A stretch of DNA of 64,000 bases from Pseudomonas fluvialis. GTDB taxonomy: Bacteria; Pseudomonadota; Gammaproteobacteria; Pseudomonadales; Pseudomonadaceae. Positions 35,707 through 46,588 of this stretch are shown here, one piece after another; position 1 is the first letter of the stretch; the number at the start of each line of letters is the position of its first letter. A program made the translations under genes and the position numbers. The DNA is taken from NCBI RefSeq assembly GCF_002234375.1, contig NZ_NMQV01000019.1:1-64000 (forward strand), in the 5' to 3' direction. Under the pieces are notes generated by a model that saw only the letters and a program-made list of their open reading frames with translations, did not search any database and was not told where the DNA came from.

Positions 35707-38088
35707 TTAGAAGGTTTGGCCGAGGGAGAACTGGAACACCTGGGTATCTGCGTCATCCGGCTTCATGATCGGCATGCCCAGGCTGAAACTCAGCGGGCCC
35801 AGAGCGGTTACCCAGGTCAGACCGACACCCACCGAACTGGCCAGGTTGCTCAGATCCAGGTCACAGGCGGCATCCTTGCTACGGCCACCAGGCACGCCAT
35901 TTTTCTGGGTATCACTGCAGTTGGTATCGAATACGTTGCCCACATCCCAGAACAGCACGGTGCGCAGCGAGCGCTGATCCTTGACGAACGGCATGGGGAA
36001 CAGGTACTCGACGCCGCCCTGCACCAGCACGTTACCACCAAAGGGCAACGGATCCTGATCCGGATCGAGCGCAGTCCCCGGATTGGTACCCCGGCTCGGC
36101 GTACTGCGCGGGCCCAGGCTGCTGTCTTTGTAACCACGCACCGAGCCGAAACCGCCGGCATAGTAGTGTTCGTAGAATGGCAGCTCGCTGGTCGAGCCAT
36201 AGCTGTCGGCATAGCCCAGGCGTCCATGGAAACGCAGAGCAGTGTTCTGGGTCAGCCCCTTGAAGACCTGACCGTTATAGTCGAGGCGGTAGAACGACAG
36301 GTCACTACCCGGCAGAGTGGTTTCCAGCACCAGGCTCTGCGAATAACCGCGGGTCGCCATGGTGCCACGATTCAGGGTCGACTCCGACCAGCCAATCGAG
36401 CCCTTGAAGTTCAGGTAGCTGTCGCCTTCCTGCTTCATGAAATCGAAAATTTCATCGACGGTGTAGATGCCGGTACTGATGTCGTCCTGCTGGACACTCA
36501 GCCCATAGTTGATACGCGAAGTCTCGGTAATCGGATAACCGATGTTGATGCCACCGCCATAGCTGTCTACTGCATAGCTGGACACGCTGGTGTTGAGCTC
36601 GTCGTAATCGGTGGTGCGATAGAAGGCGTTGTAGCCCAGGCTGACGCCGTCGATGGTCCAGTAGGGATCGACAAAACCGAAATTGTACGACTCCTGGTAT
36701 TCGCTGCGAGTCAGACCGATGCTGACCTTGTTACCACTACCCAGGAAGTTGTTCTGGCTGATCGAACCACCGAGGATCAGACCGGCGTTCTGCGCGAAAC
36801 CGACGCTGGCAGTGATCGAACCGGAGGGTTGTTCCTCGACGCTGTAGTTAACATCGACCTGATCATCACTACCCGGTACGGCCGGGGTTTCCACGTTGAC
36901 TTCCTTGAAGTAGCCCAGGCGCTCCAGGCGTGCCTTGGACTGGTCGATCAGGTAGGTCGAAGCCCAGCCGCCTTCCATCTGGCGCATTTCGCGGCGCAGC
37001 ACTTCATCTTCGGTCTTGGTATTGCCACGGAAGTTGATGCGGTTGACATAGGCGCGTTTGCCCGGATCGACGGCAAAGGTGATGGTGACACTGTTGTCCT
37101 CGTCGTGGGCCTGCGGGATGCCGTTGACGTTGGCAAAGGTATAACCCTCGTTGCCCAGACGGCGAGTCACCAGCTCGGAGGTCGTCGTCATCAGCTTGCG
37201 CGAGAACACCTGGCCTTGCTGGACCAGCAGCAGGGCTTCGACTTCTTCCTGCGGCACCTTGAGATCGCCGGTCAGCTTGACTTCGCGGATCGTGTACTTC
37301 TCACCCTCGTCGACGTTGACGGTGATGTAGACATGCTTCTTGTCCGGCGTGATGGACACCTGGGTAGAGGTGATGTCCATGTTGATGTAGCCGCGGTCCA
37401 GATAGTAGGAGCGCAGCCGCTCCAGGTCACCGGACAGCTTCTCGCGGGCATACTTGTCGTCGTTCTTGAAGAAAGACAGCCAGTTGCTGGTCTTCAGCTC
37501 GAACAGGTCGATCAACTGCTCGTCAGCAAATACCGTGTTACCCACCACGTTGATGTGCTGGATGGCCGCCACGCTGCCTTCGTTGATGGTGATCTTCAGG
37601 GCCACACGGTTGCGCGGCTGGGGAATCACTTCTGCCTGGATCTCCGCCGAATAACGGCCCTGGGCCACATACTGGCGTTGCAACTCGTTGCGCACGCCCT
37701 CCAGCGTGGCACGCTGGAAAATCTCACCCTCGGCCAGCCCGGACTGATTCAGGCCCTTGAGCAGGTCTTCGGTGGAAATCGCCTTGTTGCCCTCGATCTC
37801 GATACCGGAAATGGACGGCCGCTCAACTACGCTGATAACCAGGACGTTGCCGTCGCGACCCAGCTGGATATCCTGGAAGAAGCCGGTTTTGAACAGCGCG
37901 CGGGTGGCCTCTACCAGACGCTGGTCGCTGACCTGATCACCGACGCTCAACGGCAAGGCGCCGAACACGCTGCCCGCCGAGACACGCTGCAAGCCATTGA
38001 CGCGAATATCGTTGATGGTGAAGGACTCGGCCTGAACTGCGGGGATCATGAGCGCGGTCATAGCCGCGGGGAGCAGGAAGCGTTTCAT
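35707..38088 (-). CDS. bamA: Outer membrane protein assembly factor BamA
   Basis: A 793-residue Omp85 protein, the core of the BAM complex. After a signal peptide (cleavage near VQAE) come five POTRA domains (e.g. FTINDIRVNGLQRVSAGSV), then the 16-strand barrel. The VRGYKDSSLGPR motif in loop 6 and the terminal aromatic (FSLGQTF) are family hallmarks. A small hairpin (GCCGTC/GACGGC, 38124-38138) lies between rseP and bamA. Confidence 0.98.
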   Translation of the reverse strand: MKRFLLPAAMTALMIPAVQAESFTINDIRVNGLQRVSAGSVFGALPLSVGDQVSDQRLVEATRALFKTGFFQDIQLGRDGNVLVISVVERPSISGIEIEGNKAISTEDLLKGLNQSGLAEGEIFQRATLEGVRNELQRQYVAQGRYSAEIQAEVIPQPRNRVALKITINEGSVAAIQHINVVGNTVFADEQLIDLFELKTSNWLSFFKNDDKYAREKLSGDLERLRSYYLDRGYINMDITSTQVSITPDKKHVYITVNVDEGEKYTIREVKLTGDLKVPQEEVEALLLVQQGQVFSRKLMTTTSELVTRRLGNEGYTFANVNGIPQAHDEDNSVTITFAVDPGKRAYVNRINFRGNTKTEDEVLRREMRQMEGGWASTYLIDQSKARLERLGYFKEVNVETPAVPGSDDQVDVNYSVEEQPSGSITASVGFAQNAGLILGGSISQNNFLGSGNKVSIGLTRSEYQESYNFGFVDPYWTIDGVSLGYNAFYRTTDYDELNTSVSSYAVDSYGGGINIGYPITETSRINYGLSVQQDDISTGIYTVDEIFDFMKQEGDSYLNFKGSIGWSESTLNRGTMATRGYSQSLVLETTLPGSDLSFYRLDYNGQVFKGLTQNTALRFHGRLGYADSYGSTSELPFYEHYYAGGFGSVRGYKDSSLGPRSTPSRGTNPGTALDPDQDPLPFGGNVLVQGGVEYLFPMPFVKDQRSLRTVLFWDVGNVFDTNCSDTQKNGVPGGRSKDAACDLDLSNLASSVGVGLTWVTALGPLSFSLGMPIMKPDDADTQVFQFSLGQTF

Positions 38089-38161
38089 GAAGTCCTTTTA
38101 TTCCATCTAATAATAAAGAACCGGCCGTCAGCGACGGCTGATCCGAAAAATCAGCGATGCG

Positions 38162-39502
38162 TTACAAGCGGCCCAGATCATTGAACAGGGCCAGCAACAT
38201 CACCCCAATGACCAGGCTGATGCCGATCTGCATCCCCCACGTCTGCACCCGCTCCGACAAGGGCCGGCCGCGCACCAGCTCGACCAGGTACAACAACAGG
38301 TGGCCCCCGTCCAGGACAGGAATCGGCAACAGATTCAACACACCCAGGCTGATGCTCAGGTAGGCGAGAAAATGGAGAAAATCGCCAAGGCCGGACTGGG
38401 CTGAAGCGCCCGCCACTTTAGCAATGGTTATCGGCCCACTCAAGTTTTTTACCGACAGCTCGCCGAGCAGCATTTTCTTCAGCGAATCAAGGGTCAGCAG
38501 GGTCATCGACCAGGTGCGCCGAGCACCTTCGAGCAGTCCCGCAAAGGGCCCGAAGCGCTCCTCACGAAGCATCTGCGCCGGCCACTCCCCTGCCGCCACC
38601 CCGGCGCCGAGATAACCAGTCTGACCACGTTCGGCAAGCGTTATGCTCAGCTCCTGGACCAGACCGTCACGCTCGAAGCCCACTCGTACAGCTTCCCCAG
38701 GGCGTTGCTGGATAGCACGCACCCAATCTGCCCAGTCACCCACCGGCTGGCCATCCAGGCTCAGCAAATGGTCACCCAGGCGCAAGCCGGCGGCGGCGGC
38801 CGGCCCACTCTCATCAAGATGAGCCAGACGCGCCGTCACCTGCGGACGCCATGGGCGAATACCCAACCCAGCCAGCGGATCCGGATCATGTGCGCCACGC
38901 AACCAGGCCTGCAGCGGCACATCCACCTGACGCGCCAGGCTATCGCCCGGCGTTACCAGTTCCAGGCGCAAACTGCCGGTTTCACCCAGACGCTTGACCA
39001 ATTGCAGATTGACCGCCGACCAGCCAGAAGTGGTCTTGCCATCTACCGCAACGATTTCTTCGCCGGGTCGCACCCCAGCCAGTTCGGCAGGACTACCTGG
39101 TAGCAGCTCACCCACCACCGGCTTGACCTGCTGGCTGCCGAGCATGGCCAACACCCAGAAAAACACCAGTGCCAGTAGGAAGTTGGCCAGCGGCCCTGCC
39201 GCGACAATGGCGATGCGCTGGCCTACCGGCTTACGATTGAACGCCTGATCGCGCAAGGCCTCGGGAACCGACTCTTCGCGCTCATCGAGCATTTTCACGT
39301 AGCCGCCCAGCGGAATGGCGGCAATCACGAACTCGGTGTCCTGGCGATCGCGACAGCGCCATAACGGGGTACCGAAACCCACGGAAAAGCGCAACACTTT
39401 GACACCGCAGCGGCGTGCTACCCAAAAGTGCCCGAACTCGTGAATGGTGACCAGCACCCCCAGCGCCACCAGTGTGCCCAGTAGCATGTAGATTGCCGAC
39501 AT
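38162..39502 (-). CDS. rseP: RIP zinc metalloprotease RseP
   Basis: A 446-residue site-2 protease that cleaves the anti-sigma factor of the envelope stress response. The zinc motif HEFGH is at residues about 21-25 in the first helix. Two PDZ domains follow (GVRPGEEIVAVDGKTTSGWS and GLRLGDHLLSLDGQPVGDW), and the C-terminal LPIPVLDGGHLL holds the third ligand. Confidence 0.97.
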   Translation of the reverse strand: MSAIYMLLGTLVALGVLVTIHEFGHFWVARRCGVKVLRFSVGFGTPLWRCRDRQDTEFVIAAIPLGGYVKMLDEREESVPEALRDQAFNRKPVGQRIAIVAAGPLANFLLALVFFWVLAMLGSQQVKPVVGELLPGSPAELAGVRPGEEIVAVDGKTTSGWSAVNLQLVKRLGETGSLRLELVTPGDSLARQVDVPLQAWLRGAHDPDPLAGLGIRPWRPQVTARLAHLDESGPAAAAGLRLGDHLLSLDGQPVGDWADWVRAIQQRPGEAVRVGFERDGLVQELSITLAERGQTGYLGAGVAAGEWPAQMLREERFGPFAGLLEGARRTWSMTLLTLDSLKKMLLGELSVKNLSGPITIAKVAGASAQSGLGDFLHFLAYLSISLGVLNLLPIPVLDGGHLLLYLVELVRGRPLSERVQTWGMQIGISLVIGVMLLALFNDLGRL

Positions 39503-39542
39503 GGTCGTTCTCCGTTAAACGCGCTAGCCCCCAGGGCTCCGC

Positions 39543-40727
39543 TCAGCCTGCCTGTCTGACCAGCCAGGCGTCCGCCAGTTCACGCGCCCGTGCATCAGCG
39601 GCGAACACCTGCTGCAAGTCATCGGCAGCAGCGACTGGCTCACGCTGCAAAACCTCCTCGATCAACGCAGCTATGGCCGTAAAGCCGATACGCCCGGCCA
39701 GGAAGGCGGCTACCGCCACTTCATTGGCGGCATTCAGCAAAGCAGGCGCCGTACCACCCTGCTCGGCCGCCTGACGCGCCAGACGCAGGCAAGGAAAGCG
39801 CTGCTCGTCCGGGGCCTGGAAATCCAGGCGAGCAATACGAAACAGGTCCAACGCACTGACGCCAGCGTCGATGCGCTCCGGCCAGGCCAGCGCATGCGCG
39901 ATGGGTGTACGCATGTCCGGATTGCCCAACTGGGCCAACACCGAGCCATCCAGATAATCGACCATCGAGTGAATGACGCTTTGCGGGTGCACCACGACCT
40001 CGACCCGTGCCGGCGGCACATCGAACAGCCAGCATGCCTCAATCAGCTCCAGCCCCTTGTTCATCATGCTCGCCGAATCGACGGAAATCTTCTGCCCCAT
40101 CGACCAGTTCGGATGAGCGCAGGCCTGGGCCGGCGTCACGCTAGCCATCTGCTCGAGGGTAAACTCGCGGAACGGCCCGCCCGAAGCAGTCAGCAGGATA
40201 CGCCGCACGCCCAACTGTTCCAGGCTGCCCGTGCGTTCCGGCAGACACTGAAAAATCGCATTGTGTTCGCTGTCGATGGGCAGCAGGGTCGCAGCATGCC
40301 GACGTACCGCCTGCATGAACAACGCCCCGGACATCACCAGCGCTTCCTTGTTGGCCAGCAACACACGCTTGCCCGCCTGCACGGCAGCCAGCGTAGGACG
40401 CAGGCCCGCGGCACCGACAATGGCCGCCATCACCACATCCACTTCAGCTGCGCTGGCGACCTCGCACAGCGCCTGCTCGCCGTACAACACCTCGGTGTTC
40501 AACCCGGCATCGCGCAAGCGTTGCTGCAGGCTGGCAGCCGCTCGTACATCGGCGACGACCGCCAGACGCGGACGATGGCGCAGGCACAGACCTGCCAGCT
40601 CATCCACCCGACTGAACGCCGTCAAAGCAAACACCTCGTAGCGCTCGGCATGTCGCGCCAGCACATCCAGGGTGCTCAGGCCGATCGAGCCGGTGGCACC
40701 CAGTACCGTCACGCGCGCCGGCATCAT
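39543..40727 (-). CDS. dxr: 1-deoxy-D-xylulose 5-phosphate reductoisomerase
   Basis: A 394-residue NADPH enzyme of the MEP isoprenoid pathway, also called ispC. The NADPH motif [16 protein letters not shown] is at the N-terminus; [12 protein letters not shown] and [12 protein letters not shown] form the metal and substrate site. It overlaps cdsA by four bases, linking isoprenoid and lipid synthesis. Confidence 0.98.
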   Translation of the reverse strand: MMPARVTVLGATGSIGLSTLDVLARHAERYEVFALTAFSRVDELAGLCLRHRPRLAVVADVRAAASLQQRLRDAGLNTEVLYGEQALCEVASAAEVDVVMAAIVGAAGLRPTLAAVQAGKRVLLANKEALVMSGALFMQAVRRHAATLLPIDSEHNAIFQCLPERTGSLEQLGVRRILLTASGGPFREFTLEQMASVTPAQACAHPNWSMGQKISVDSASMMNKGLELIEACWLFDVPPARVEVVVHPQSVIHSMVDYLDGSVLAQLGNPDMRTPIAHALAWPERIDAGVSALDLFRIARLDFQAPDEQRFPCLRLARQAAEQGGTAPALLNAANEVAVAAFLAGRIGFTAIAALIEEVLQREPVAAADDLQQVFAADARARELADAWLVRQAG

Positions 40728-41539
40728 GGCGCAGCCCAGCCAGCCAACCAGAGCAACAAGGCAAACAAAGGCACCGCCGCGGTCAGGCTATCGATACGGT
40801 CCAGCACGCCGCCATGCCCAGGTAGCAAGTTACTGCTGTCCTTGATACCGGCCTGCCGCTTGAACATGCTCTCGTTGAGATCACCAATGATGGAAAACGC
40901 CACGATCAGCGCAGCCCCCAGCATGGCCTGCAGACTGGCAGCCCATGGCCAGCCCTGATAGAGCGCGAAGCCCAGGGTCAGCAACAGGCTGGTGCACAGC
41001 CCGCCAATGGCCCCTTCCCAGCTCTTGCCAGGACTGACCCGCGGCGCCAGCTTGCGCTTACCGAAGGTCTTGCCGGCAAAATAGGCACCAATATCTGCCC
41101 CCCACACCAGCAACATGACGGCGAGAATCAGCGCATTACCTTGCGGCCACTGCTTGAGCAGCACCAGCCCTTGCCAGGCCGGCAGCAGGATCAGCAGGCC
41201 CATCAGGCACTTGCCGGGGCGCCCAGCCCACAAACGCTGGCTGCGCGGATAGCCCAGCACCAGCACAGTCGCCCACAGCCACCAGGCCAGGGCCAGCCAC
41301 AACACCCAGGGCGCCAGGCTGGGCAGCTGATAGAGCCCCAACAGCCAGGCGGCCACCAGCGCACTGTAGGCCAGTCGCGCCGGCTGTCCCTGCAGCCCAG
41401 CCAGACGCGCCCACTCCCAGCCACCCAGGCAAACCACCAGACCAATGAACAGGGCAAAAGCCGCCCCGTGCAGATAGAAAAAACCAGCCAGCGCCAGCGG
41501 CAACAGCCACAGCGCGGTGAGCACACGTTGCTTGAGCAT
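40724..41539 (-). CDS. cdsA: Phosphatidate cytidylyltransferase
   Basis: A 271-residue integral membrane enzyme that makes CDP-diacylglycerol from phosphatidate and CTP. The family signature is [25 protein letters not shown], seen as [19 protein letters not shown] followed by LDRID, near the C-terminus. Several helices precede it. It overlaps uppS by one base and dxr by four. Confidence 0.97.
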   Translation of the reverse strand: MLKQRVLTALWLLPLALAGFFYLHGAAFALFIGLVVCLGGWEWARLAGLQGQPARLAYSALVAAWLLGLYQLPSLAPWVLWLALAWWLWATVLVLGYPRSQRLWAGRPGKCLMGLLILLPAWQGLVLLKQWPQGNALILAVMLLVWGADIGAYFAGKTFGKRKLAPRVSPGKSWEGAIGGLCTSLLLTLGFALYQGWPWAASLQAMLGAALIVAFSIIGDLNESMFKRQAGIKDSSNLLPGHGGVLDRIDSLTAAVPLFALLLWLAGWAAP

Positions 41540-42282
41540 CAGGAGCGCGCCTCGGCCTCGACCTGCTCGCTGGTCTTGCCAAAGCGCCGCTGGCGACCGG
41601 CAAAGTCCTCCAGCGCCTCACGCATGGCAGCCTGCTTGAAGTCGGGCCAGTAAAGATCGGAAAAATACAGTTCGCTGTAAGCCAACTGCCAAAGCAGGAA
41701 GTTGCTGATGCGCCGTTCGCCACCGGTACGGATGCACAGATCGGGCAGCGGCAAGTCTGCCGTAGCCAGACAGCCTTGCAGCAGCGAGGGACTGATATCT
41801 TCCGGCCGCAGGTGACCGGCTTGCACCTCGCGGGCCAGGCGCTGTGCAGCCTGGGTAATATCCCACTGCCCCCCATAGTTGGCGGCGATCTGCAGGGTAA
41901 AACGCGTATGCCGGGCAGTACGCTGCTCGGCTTCGCGCATGGCCGCCTGCAACTCGGGATGGAAACGTGAACGATCGCCCATGATGCGCAGGCGAATCGC
42001 ATGCTCGTCGAGCTTCTTCACCTCACGCCGTAACGCCCCGAGGAAAAGCTCCATCAGGGCGCTGACCTCATCCGCCGGGCGCTGCCAGTTCTCACTGGAA
42101 AAGGCAAAGAGCGTCAGCACCTCGACGCCGGCATCGGCACACACCTCGATGACCGCACGCACGGCATCGACGCCGGCCTTGTGCCCAGCCACACCGGGCA
42201 GCAGGCGCTTCTTGGCCCAGCGGTTGTTGCCATCCATGATGATGGCAACATGCCGCGGCACAGCGGGATTGGTCTTATCCAT
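41539..42282 (-). CDS. uppS: Undecaprenyl diphosphate synthase
   Basis: A 247-residue cis-prenyltransferase that makes the C55 lipid carrier for peptidoglycan and O-antigen. Motifs: HVAIIMDGNNRWAKKR (catalytic Asp), LFAFSSENWQRP, and DLCIRTGGERRISNFLLWQLAYSELYF. ATG 42282 is used; a TTG six codons upstream is weaker. Confidence 0.97.
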   Translation of the reverse strand: MDKTNPAVPRHVAIIMDGNNRWAKKRLLPGVAGHKAGVDAVRAVIEVCADAGVEVLTLFAFSSENWQRPADEVSALMELFLGALRREVKKLDEHAIRLRIMGDRSRFHPELQAAMREAEQRTARHTRFTLQIAANYGGQWDITQAAQRLAREVQAGHLRPEDISPSLLQGCLATADLPLPDLCIRTGGERRISNFLLWQLAYSELYFSDLYWPDFKQAAMREALEDFAGRQRRFGKTSEQVEAEARS

Positions 42283-42296
42283 GACGAGGCCGGCCC

Positions 42297-42854
42297 TCAA
42301 ACGGCCATCAAATCCTTTTCCTTGCCTTCCAGGGCTTTTTCCACTTCAGCGACGAACTTGTCAGTCAGCTTCTGTACCTCATCAGCGGCACGACGCTCCT
42401 CGTCTTCGCTGATTTCCTTTTCCTTGACCAGATCCTTGAGCTGAGCCAACGCATCACGGCGAATATTACGCACCGCCACGCGGGCATTCTCGGCTTCCTG
42501 GCGCGCCTGCTTGGTATAGCCCTTGCGGGTTTCTTCGGTCAGCGCCGGCATCGGCACCCGGATGGTGGTACCGGCCGTGGCCGGATTGAGGCCCAGGTCG
42601 GAGGTCATGATGGCCTTCTCGACCGCCTGGATCATGCTCTTGTCGAACACGGTCAACGCCAGGGTACGGGAATCTTCGACCGTCACGTTGGCCACCTGGC
42701 GCAGCGGGGTATCGCTGCCGTAATAGGACACCATGATGCTGTCGAGGATGGCCGGGCTCGCACGCCCGGTACGAATCTTGGCGAACGCGTGCTCCAGCGA
42801 TTCGACACTTTTCTGCATGCGCACCTGCGCGTCCTTCTTGATCTCATTGATCAT
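42297..42854 (-). CDS. frr: Ribosome recycling factor
   Basis: A 185-residue factor that splits post-termination ribosomes with EF-G. The protein shows the three-helix-bundle pattern ([69 protein letters not shown]). It overlaps pyrH by four bases. Confidence 0.98.
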   Translation of the reverse strand: MINEIKKDAQVRMQKSVESLEHAFAKIRTGRASPAILDSIMVSYYGSDTPLRQVANVTVEDSRTLALTVFDKSMIQAVEKAIMTSDLGLNPATAGTTIRVPMPALTEETRKGYTKQARQEAENARVAVRNIRRDALAQLKDLVKEKEISEDEERRAADEVQKLTDKFVAEVEKALEGKEKDLMAV

Positions 42855-43594
42855 GCTTCGCTCTCCTCGACCAGCGTACCTTCGGCACCCCCTACCACGA
42901 CATTGAGCAGGGCACCCGGCTTGTTCATGTTGAATACCCGCAGCGGCATCTTGTGGTCACGCACCAAACAAATGGCGGTAAGGTCCATGACACCCAGCTT
43001 GCGGTCCAGCACCTCATCGTAGGTGAGGCGATCAAATTTCTCGGCATTCGGATCCTTGAACGGATCGGCAGTGTACACGCCATCCACCTTGGTCGCCTTG
43101 AGTACCAGGTCGGCATCAATCTCGATACCGCGCAGGCAGGCCGCCGAGTCAGTAGTAAAGAACGGATTGCCAGTGCCGGCAGCGAAGATAACCACTTCAC
43201 CGGCATTCAGATGGCGCACGGCCTTGCGCCGGTCATAGTGATCGGTCACGCCCACCATGGAAATGGCCGACATCACCAGCGCCGGGATGTTCGAGCGCTC
43301 CAGCGCGTCACGCATGGCCAACGCATTCATCACCGTGGCCAGCATGCCCATATGGTCGCCAGTCACCCGATCCATACCGGCTGCCGACAACGCGGCACCA
43401 CGGAACAGGTTACCGCCACCAATCACCAGACCAACCTGTACGCCAATGCCCACCAACTGGCCGATCTCCAGCGCCATACGGTCGAGCACCTTGGGATCGA
43501 TGCCAAACTCCTCAGAGCCCATCAGGGCCTCGCCGCTGAGTTTGAGCAGAATGCGTTTATAGCGAGCTTGACGAATGTTCGGCTGCTGAGCCAT
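42851..43594 (-). CDS. pyrH: Uridylate kinase
   Basis: A 247-residue UMP kinase of pyrimidine nucleotide synthesis, amino-acid kinase fold. Motifs: [48 protein letters not shown]. The ATG at 43594 (MAQQPNIRQ) has AGGAGA upstream and matches family length; the frame extends 11 codons further without support. Confidence 0.97.
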   Translation of the reverse strand: MAQQPNIRQARYKRILLKLSGEALMGSEEFGIDPKVLDRMALEIGQLVGIGVQVGLVIGGGNLFRGAALSAAGMDRVTGDHMGMLATVMNALAMRDALERSNIPALVMSAISMVGVTDHYDRRKAVRHLNAGEVVIFAAGTGNPFFTTDSAACLRGIEIDADLVLKATKVDGVYTADPFKDPNAEKFDRLTYDEVLDRKLGVMDLTAICLVRDHKMPLRVFNMNKPGALLNVVVGGAEGTLVEESEA

Positions 43595-43732
43595 GACGTT
43601 TTCTCTCCTGCGGCGTTGAATAATCATGCGCCAGGCGCATGCGATCAGGGCACCTCAAGGGTGCACGCGCCCAGGTCACCCGCCGAGCGGGGCCGTCGCG
43701 CCGAGCCTCCCCAGGTGGCCCGCCATTTTGAC

Positions 43733-43766
43733 GAAGAGGCCGCACGCGTGAGCGGGCAGCCTCTTC
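43733..43766 (-). terminator. Hairpin between tsf and pyrH
   Basis: GAAGAGGC (43733-43740) and GCCTCTTC (43759-43766) form a perfect 8-bp stem about 20 bases after the tsf stop. The minus-strand continuation is only moderately T-rich (GTCAAAAT), so it may be a weak or partial terminator. Confidence 0.5.
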
Positions 43767-43785
43767 AGGGGTCAGGCAAACAGCC

Positions 43786-44649
43786 TTATTGCTTGGCAGC
43801 AGCGACCTGGGCAGCCACTTCGGCAGCGAAGTCGGACTCGGCCTTTTCGATGCCCTCGCCCACTTCGAAGCGGATGAAGGAAACGATCTCGGCACCGGCT
43901 TTCTTGGCCAGTTCACCGACCTTGACTTCCGGATCCATGACGAAGGCCTGCTCGGTCAGGCTGGCTTCGGCGAGGAACTTGGCGATACGACCCTTGACCA
44001 TGTTCTCGACGATGTTTTCCGGCTTGCCGGCGATCTTGTCGGCGTTCAGCTGCAGGAAGATTTCCTTTTCCTTGGCGATCAGCTCTTCGGAAACGTCAGC
44101 CGGGCTCAGTACGGCCGGGTTGCTGGCAGCTACGTGCATGGCGATGTGCTTGGCCAGCTCTTCGTTACCACCCTTGAGCTGAACCAGAACACCGATGCGG
44201 TGGCCGTGCAGGTAAGAGCCAACGGTCTCGCCTTCAACGGTCGCCAGGCGACGGATGTTCACGTTTTCACCGCACTTGGCGACCAGCGCCTCGCGGGCAG
44301 ATTCGCGGGAAGCGATCAGCGGAGCCGCTTCAGTCAGTTTCTGGGCAAAGGCTTCGTCCAGGCTCTCCTTGACGAAAGCCTTGAAGTCATCCTGCAGGGC
44401 CAGGAAGTCGGTCTGCGAGTTGACTTCGATGATCATGCCGCGGCCACCCTCGACACGCACGGCAATCGAACCTTCGGCAGCAATGTTGCCAGCCTTCTTG
44501 GCGGCCTTGATGGCACCGGAGGCGCGCATGTCGTCGATGGCTTTTTCGATGTCGCCACCGGCGGCAACCAGGGCCTTCTTGCATTCCATCATGCCTTGGC
44601 CGGTACGCTCGCGCAGTTCTTTAACCAGGGCTGCAGTGATTTCTGCCAT
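43786..44649 (-). CDS. tsf: Elongation factor Ts
   Basis: A 287-residue nucleotide-exchange factor for EF-Tu. The N-terminal [21 protein letters not shown] is the family signature, followed by the core ([14 protein letters not shown]) and the C-terminal module. It is downstream of rpsB with an attenuator-like hairpin between them. Confidence 0.98.
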   Translation of the reverse strand: MAEITAALVKELRERTGQGMMECKKALVAAGGDIEKAIDDMRASGAIKAAKKAGNIAAEGSIAVRVEGGRGMIIEVNSQTDFLALQDDFKAFVKESLDEAFAQKLTEAAPLIASRESAREALVAKCGENVNIRRLATVEGETVGSYLHGHRIGVLVQLKGGNEELAKHIAMHVAASNPAVLSPADVSEELIAKEKEIFLQLNADKIAGKPENIVENMVKGRIAKFLAEASLTEQAFVMDPEVKVGELAKKAGAEIVSFIRFEVGEGIEKAESDFAAEVAAQVAAAKQ

Positions 44650-44724
44650 GTCACAATCCTCTTGAAGTGGTATTCAACCATTCATCCGACCTGCACAAAC
44701 ACAGACCGGCAATTCGAAGTTGGC

Positions 44725-44744
44725 AAAAAGGGGGCCTAGCCCCC
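44725..44744 (-). terminator. Attenuator/terminator between rpsB and tsf
   Basis: On the minus strand GGGGGC, a 3-base loop and GCCCCC are followed by TTTTT. This is a strong intrinsic terminator shape between rpsB and tsf, so transcription of tsf would be partly reduced relative to rpsB. Confidence 0.8.
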
Positions 44745-44779
44745 TTCTTGCGGATCGGGTTGCGTCAGACGCTCCGAAC

Positions 44780-45520
44780 TTAGCCTTCAGCGGCCTCGGA
44801 AGCAGCTTCCTCGACGAACTCGTCAGCGCTCACGGCAGCGTTGCCACGGCCACGGATGACGGCATCGGCCATGGAAGCCAGGTACAGCTGAACGGCGCGG
44901 ATGGCGTCGTCGTTACCCGGGATGATGTAGTCAACGCCTTCCGGGCTGCTGTTGGTATCAACCACGCCAATTACCGGGATACCCAGCTTGTTGGCTTCGG
45001 TGATGGCGATGCGCTCGTGGTCAACGTCGATCACGAACAGTGCGTCCGGCAGGCCGCCCATGTCCTTGATACCACCCAGGCTGCGATCCAGTTTCTCCAG
45101 ATCACGGGTACGCATCAGCGCTTCTTTCTTGGTCAGCTTGGCAAAGGTGCCGTCCTGGGACTGGGTTTCCAGATCACGCAGGCGCTTGATCGAAGCACGG
45201 ATGGTTTTGTAGTTGGTCAGCATGCCGCCCAACCAGCGATGATCAACGTAGGGCATGCCGCAACGGCTGGCTTCTTCGCGAACGATCTTGCTGGCCGAAC
45301 GCTTGGTGCCGACGAACAGAATCTTGTTCTTGCCAGCAGCCAGCTTTTCAACGAAAGCCAGGGCTTCGTTGAACATCGGCAGGGTTTTTTCCAGGTTTAC
45401 GATGTGGATCTTGTTGCGCGAGCCGAAAATGAACTTGCCCATTTTCGGGTTCCAGTAACGGGTCTGGTGGCCGAAGTGCACACCGGCCTTCAGCATGTCG
45501 CGCATGGTGACTTGAGTCAT
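44780..45520 (-). CDS. rpsB: 30S ribosomal protein S2
   Basis: A 246-residue S2 protein. Start motif [19 protein letters not shown]; further [16 protein letters not shown] and the C-terminal [25 protein letters not shown] signatures. The open frame continues upstream to 45676 without start-like features. Regulated by its leader (45521-45647). Confidence 0.98.
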   Translation of the reverse strand: MTQVTMRDMLKAGVHFGHQTRYWNPKMGKFIFGSRNKIHIVNLEKTLPMFNEALAFVEKLAAGKNKILFVGTKRSASKIVREEASRCGMPYVDHRWLGGMLTNYKTIRASIKRLRDLETQSQDGTFAKLTKKEALMRTRDLEKLDRSLGGIKDMGGLPDALFVIDVDHERIAITEANKLGIPVIGVVDTNSSPEGVDYIIPGNDDAIRAVQLYLASMADAVIRGRGNAAVSADEFVEEAASEAAEG

Positions 45521-45647
45521 TGCTATTCCTCGAAAGAAACGGGTTAGGCCTCCACGCACCCCAGCTGCCAACCCTTGCGGGCACCCAGGCGACCGTGTCG
45601 ATGCGTGTGCGGAGTTAAGGCTTTCCAGGCATGTCGCCCGCAAAGCG
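45521..45647 (-). promoter_or_regulatory. rpsB leader (candidate S2 autoregulatory element)
   Basis: About 127 nucleotides between the predicted transcript start and the rpsB ATG. It is GC-rich with several pairing segments (e.g. CCCGCAAGGG, and CTGGGGTGCG) and ends in a GAGGAAT ribosome site. In gammaproteobacteria the rpsB leader mediates S2 feedback control; I infer the same here from position, not from a matched structure. Confidence 0.45.
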
Positions 45648-45653
45648 GTGCGT

Positions 45654-45659
45654 TTTATA
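45654..45659 (-). promoter_or_regulatory. rpsB promoter -10 box
   Basis: TATAAA on the minus strand is a strong -10 hexamer; the -35 position shows no good TTGACA match. It lies in the 265-base divergent region between rpsB and map. Confidence 0.5.
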
Positions 45660-45785
45660 CCACAGAACACCGCCACACGCTACACGCCGCAATGCAAGAG
45701 CCCAAGCGTGCAGCTGCACTTTGGGGCTTACGAGCTGTAGCTGTTAATATACGCGCCTTTCTGTTTAGCCCCCCCGAGAGCTGCT

Positions 45786-46568
45786 ATGACCGTCACCCTC
45801 AAGTCCCCCGCTGAAATCGAGAAAATGCGCGTGGCCGGCCGCCTGGCCGCCGAAGTGCTGGAGATGATCGGCGAACACGTCAAGCCCGGGGTCACCACCG
45901 AGGAACTGGATCGCCTGTGCCACGACTATATTGTCAACGTACAGCAAGCCATCCCCGCCCCTCTCAACTACAAGGGCTTCCCCAAGTCCATCTGCACGTC
46001 GATCAACCATGTGGTCTGCCATGGCATCCCCAACGACAAGCCACTCAAGGAAGGTGACATCGTCAATATCGATATCACCGTGATCAAGGATGGCTACCAC
46101 GGCGACACCAGCAAGATGTTCCTGGTTGGCAAAGTGCCGGAATGGGCGGAAAAGCTCTGCCGGATTACCCAGGAATGCCTGTACAAGGGCATCGAACTGG
46201 TGCGTCCCGGCACCCGACTGGGTGACATCGGCGAAGTGATCCAGAAACACGCGGAGAAACACGGCTACTCCGTAGTCCGCGAATACTGCGGCCACGGTAT
46301 CGGCGCCGTGTTCCACGAAGAACCGCAAGTACTGCACTACGGCAAGGCCGGCACCGGCCTGGAACTCAAGGAAGGCATGACCTTCACCATCGAACCGATG
46401 ATCAATCAGGGGCGCGCGGAAACCCGCCTGCTGGGCGATGGCTGGACGGCCATTACCAAGGATCGCAAGCTCTCCGCGCAATGGGAGCACACCGTACTGG
46501 TCACCGCCGACGGCTACGAAATCTTCACCCTGCGCAGCGACGACACCCTGCCGCGCCGCGCGCCCTAA
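45786..46568 (+). CDS. map: Methionine aminopeptidase type I
   Basis: A 260-residue metalloprotease that removes N-terminal Met from new proteins. Metal-binding and active-site motifs: [37 protein letters not shown] (two Asp), [14 protein letters not shown] (His), and [10 protein letters not shown] (Glu). Divergent from rpsB, upstream of glnD. Confidence 0.98.
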   Translation: MTVTLKSPAEIEKMRVAGRLAAEVLEMIGEHVKPGVTTEELDRLCHDYIVNVQQAIPAPLNYKGFPKSICTSINHVVCHGIPNDKPLKEGDIVNIDITVIKDGYHGDTSKMFLVGKVPEWAEKLCRITQECLYKGIELVRPGTRLGDIGEVIQKHAEKHGYSVVREYCGHGIGAVFHEEPQVLHYGKAGTGLELKEGMTFTIEPMINQGRAETRLLGDGWTAITKDRKLSAQWEHTVLVTADGYEIFTLRSDDTLPRRAP

Positions 46569-46588
46569 GCCCATCCCGAGGAAGTCGC

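Noticed and set aside
35716..38184. Very long plus-strand open frame (822 codons)
   Set aside because: It is the complement of bamA, which is certain; high GC at third positions keeps the antisense frame open.
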